64,000 nucleotides of DNA from contig JAVTLE010000004.1 in NCBI GenBank assembly GCA_033439295.1, forward strand, positions 1,488,012 to 1,552,011, written 5' to 3'. Origin of the DNA: Deuterostichococcus epilithicus (Eukaryota; Chlorophyta; Trebouxiophyceae; Prasiolales; Stichococcaceae). Below the pieces are notes generated by a model, which worked only from the letters and a program-made list of their open reading frames with translations, had not been told where the DNA came from and did no database searches. Positions 61,503 to 64,000 of this stretch are shown here, one piece after another. Position 1 is the stretch's first letter; each line of letters begins with the position of its first letter. The position numbers and the translations under genes were made by a program.

Positions 61503-63925
61503 GACGGCTGCTGCTGCTGCTGCTGATGATGCTGCGGAACGCCGTTGGGCGGCGCGTCCCACGGCGGCGGGGCGCCCGGGGCGTGGCCGGCGGCGGCGGC
61601 GCCGTGCCCGCCGTTCTGCTGCAGCNTCGGCGGCGGCTGGCGGTCGAGTGGCGGCGGCCGGGGAATGACCTGCAGGTAGCCACATGCCACATCAGCCCAT
61701 GTGATACGAGTGGACTTTCACCAACACGGCCTTGATGACATAGAATAGACATTTCACTGGCAGGCTACATCGAGCTCATACCTTGAGGCAGGCACGTATC
61801 GTGTAATGAGATCCAGCTACATCAAGCTGAGACCTTGTGTCCAACAATTACTTGCGAGAGGCAGAGTACAAGAAGGGCATTACCGGGTTGCCCCTCTCAT
61901 CGTAGCGCGGCTGTGCCGGAGGTCGAGGCTGCCCTGCACACAGAGACATGCCCCGTTGAGGACCATCTGCGGCGAATCGAGTCGAGAGGACAGCCGAAGA
62001 ATGAGGGTGCGAAGTGCAGATCGAGTGCATGTGCGAGGCAACAAGGAGCGGCAGCGCAGGGCACACAATCAGCCGTGTGGCTCCGAGCCACAGGACGGTG
62101 ACTGCAGGGGTCAACATGTGTGTTGCTGTGTCAGGAGCCCGCTAGGAGACAGCTCACACACCTGGCAGCGGTGGTGGGAATCGAATCCGGCTGCTGTGTG
62201 CCTGGCGTGTGTCGACAGGGGGGCCATAACCGGGCGCCGGCGGCCCCATGTGCTGCTGCGGGTGCTGCTGCTGCTGGTAGTAGGCCTGATGCGCGGCCCA
62301 CTGCTGCTGCTGCCACATGTACTCTGCCTGCTGCGCAGCCATCTGCGCCGCGTGCCGCATCTGCTGCTGCTGCGGCTGCTGCTGCTGCGGCTGTTGCTGC
62401 GGCTGCGACTGCTGCCCGTAATAGTGCTGCTGCTGCTGCTGCTGCTGCGGGTACAGCTGCCCGGGGTGCCGCTGCGGCGACGGGTGCTGCGCATGCTGCT
62501 GCTGCTGCTGCTGCACGCTCGGCCGCCGCTGCGGCTGCTGGCCCGCAGTGTCCTGCTGAGGGGCCCACTGGGGATGGCCCGGATGTTGAGCACGCAGATG
62601 CGGCGCGCTCCGCTGCTGCTGCAGCAGACCGCCCTGCTGAAGCTGCGGCTGCGGCTGCGACGGCTGCTGGGGCTGCTGCAGCAGCTGCTGGCTTGCAGCG
62701 GCGCCAGCGGCATCAGCGTTGGTGCCAGACGCTGATCGCACCGCAGGCTCAGCCGGCAGGGAAGGCTGTGCCTCCGCCGCCGGGCCTGCGGCCGCTGCGT
62801 CCACCGCAGGTGGCGCTGTACCACCGCCGGGCAGTCTGCTGGCCGACTTGGCGTCGGAGGCCGCCAGCTGCTGCGGCGATTGGTCGCCAGTATGCCGTGC
62901 CAGTCCTGATGGCTCCTGCTGCTGGGGGGCCTTCGATTGGGATACTGGCCCTGCAGCTGGCGGCGCTGGTTTCTCGTCCGCGCCGCCAGAGGCTGGCAGC
63001 GTCGCTGCAGCTGCTTCGGCTGACGGCGCCCCACCTTCGGCTGCCGGCGCCGTGGCTGCAGGGGCGGGAGCAGCGCTGTCCTCGTACGCCGCCGCTGCGG
63101 CTGGCGTCGCCGCTGCCGGCGATGGCGGCTGCCTGCCCGGAGACCCCTGCTGCTTCCCGCCGCTGCTGACGGCCACTCGACCCAGTTGCTGCATGGAGCC
63201 GCCGGCCGCATCGCTGCTGGATGCGGATGCCGGCCGCGACTGCCCCCGCGGCGGGACTCCCGTTGACGACCTGCAGGGTCAAAATCGTTTGCATTCAGCT
63301 CAAGGCTGCCGGAGAACGTCGACAATGCAGCGCAGGCCAGGTCACGATCGGGCCAGTCTAATGCATTGGAGTGGATGCCGGATGCATGCACATGGATTCA
63401 AGCAACCATGCACAATACGGCGCACTTCTGGTTTTCCGCTGACGCTGAGAGCCTAGACGCCAGGCTCGTGGGCGCGCCCCACCGACTGGCCATGGGTGCG
63501 GGCACTGCCGACGGTGGCTGGTTGCCAACGGCCTGCAGGGATGTCAGCGTGTCAGCAAGGACGGCCAACAGGTTTTCGGCTTTCACGTGCCGGCTGGTGG
63601 GGCGCACATGAGCCCACTAACCTTCCTGCATTCGCAATTGCAATTGTGATTGCAGATGAAGGGTGCAAGGCTGCTCTTCTGCCGCCAGTCTGAGCAGTGT
63701 TTTGCAGCACCTTTGGGCTGCCGCCGCTGCTGCTTCCGGCGGTGCTCGGCCGGCCGCCCAGCTCTGGGAATGCCTCCAGGGTCTGGGTCGCCCCATGCTG
63801 CTGCTGCCGCCCCTGCTGCTGCTGAGGCGGCTGCGTGAATTGCGGCGCAGGAGCTCAGCCGCAGGAGGATTAGGGCATGCGGCCGTGGACAGGGTCACAA
63901 GGAAACAGCATCGGACCAGCTGACT
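52182..63925 (-). CDS. Ubiquitin-specific protease, USP10/UBP24 type (5' end outside window)
   Basis: This enzyme cleaves ubiquitin from proteins. The catalytic core is at the 3' end: Cys box LTNPGNLCFMNATLQ (57530-57482), then ALMGAACFCEFLEQL (57045), QEDAQEYLHYLLDHAHQV (56305-56250), WATVGKRNKA (about 55435), GGASLVTTMFAGSTKSSVTL (about 55070), LPPVLVVHLIRFAYD (about 54290), LGKLHKPVAFGHVLDL (53655), His box SHHGKAAGAGHYTSD (52715), RWLRFDD, and the final YLLFYQRRQK with stop at 52182. The Cys box exon ends with a GC donor. Upstream, about 58260-63900 is Gln-, Pro- and Ala-rich, with long polyQ tracts (59500-58980, 61670-60680, 63190-62150) and MSWAERARKAVG at about 59790. Exon limits there are approximate and single Ns occur. 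Several core introns carry decayed exon-end copies. Confidence 0.9.
53768..53812 (-). repeat. Decayed copy of the USP exon GLGKLHKPV start
   Basis: It repeats 53630-53675 with the preceding CAG acceptor. The shared stretch is about 29 identical bases, then diverges. Offset is about 139 bp. Confidence 0.85.
54550..54610 (-). repeat. Decayed copy of the USP exon VREGVEG start
   Basis: It repeats the acceptor and GTGCGGGAGGG start found at about 54345-54335, with weaker similarity further in. The match is short, so it is less certain than its neighbours. Confidence 0.6.
55133..55276 (-). repeat. Two serial decayed copies of the USP exon GGASLVTTMFAGSTK start
   Basis: Copy A (55133-55182) reads GGVMLATAMFAESTKPAV. 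Copy B (55232-55276) reads CGASLVTATRAGAAKPAV. The real exon starts at about 55071. The spacing between copies is near 100 bp, and both copies share extra flanking bases (GGCGGCACTGCAGGCTTGG). Confidence 0.85.
56095..56150 (-). repeat. Decayed copy of the USP exon end (LLDHAHQV) with donor
   Basis: It repeats 56244-56300 as FLHDLLDHAHQV and keeps the CACCAG|GTGCG donor context. Offset is about 149 bp. Confidence 0.85.
56531..56690 (-). repeat. Two serial decayed copies of the USP exon start GATPASVLGGRPLLP
   Basis: Copy A (56531-56579) reads GATPASMLGGRPLLP after a CCAG acceptor. Copy B (56639-56690) reads GHTASVCAGCRPLLP. The real exon start is at about 56465. Copy A is nearly intact and copy B is more eroded, so they look like successive events. 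Confidence 0.9.
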
Positions 63926-64000
63926 GGCAGCTGCCGCTCTGCCCTGCGGCGCAATTGACGAACAGGGCACTGACCGGGCGCCTGAAGTCGCTGTGGAACC

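Noticed and set aside
63280-63330. PAM2-like motif (LELNANDFDPA) at the USP N-terminus
   Set aside because: The spacing between the Leu-Asn and Phe is two residues short of the PAM2 consensus, and the bases look like the end of an intron (TTTTGACCCTGCAG).
1-64000. CRISPR arrays, bacterial operons, tRNA or rRNA genes
   Set aside because: No regularly spaced repeats with unique spacers, no operon-like gene packing and no tRNA or rRNA signatures were seen. The gene structure is eukaryotic.

Overview
This window looks like nuclear DNA from a green alga (Chlorophyta). It is GC-rich, and its genes are cut into many short exons with GT-AG and some GC-AG introns. The gene set is plant-like: a Rieske oxygenase of the pheophorbide a oxygenase type with a predicted transit peptide, a mitochondrial-type ERA GTPase, the TOR subunit LST8, a plant-type F-box/SNF2/RING protein, and extracellular Pro-rich proteins. 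Class or genus cannot be fixed from sequence alone.

Layout: 536-3784 (+) ERA-like GTPase with a KH domain. 4371-7684 (+) LST8. About 8330-12240 (+) a composite pseudogene made of the 5' part of the F-box/SNF2 gene followed by the 3' part of the Rieske oxygenase gene. About 12480-19594 (-) one large secreted Cys-rich, Pro-rich and Ig-like-repeat protein, possibly two genes. 20981-32778 (-) F-box/SNF2/RING gene. 33412-34856 (+) GNAT acetyltransferase with a tail anchor. 35723-40027 (-) Rieske oxygenase. 40535-44043 (+) conserved protein with a possible plastid peptide. 45169-50895 (-) secreted glycoside-hydrolase-like protein with Lys/Arg-Pro-Thr repeats. About 51200-52010 (-) an unrecognised gene. 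52182 to beyond 63900 (-) a ubiquitin-specific protease of the USP10/UBP24 type, whose 5' end lies outside the window.

Four gene models (ERA, LST8, GNAT, Rieske oxygenase) were assembled exon by exon and close in frame, with 465, 318, 218 and 545 codons before the stop. Their 26 introns give a small splice-site census: 23 GT-AG and 3 GC-AG, all three in LST8.

Two observations stand out. First, in at least five genes the introns carry decayed copies of the adjoining exon end together with its splice site, roughly 90-260 bp away and sometimes in series of two. This repeats often enough to suggest an ongoing process of junction duplication or intron growth in this genome. Second, the composite pseudogene is an inverted copy of two neighbouring genes in circularly permuted order, introns included. 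That is what reinsertion of an excised DNA circle would leave behind.
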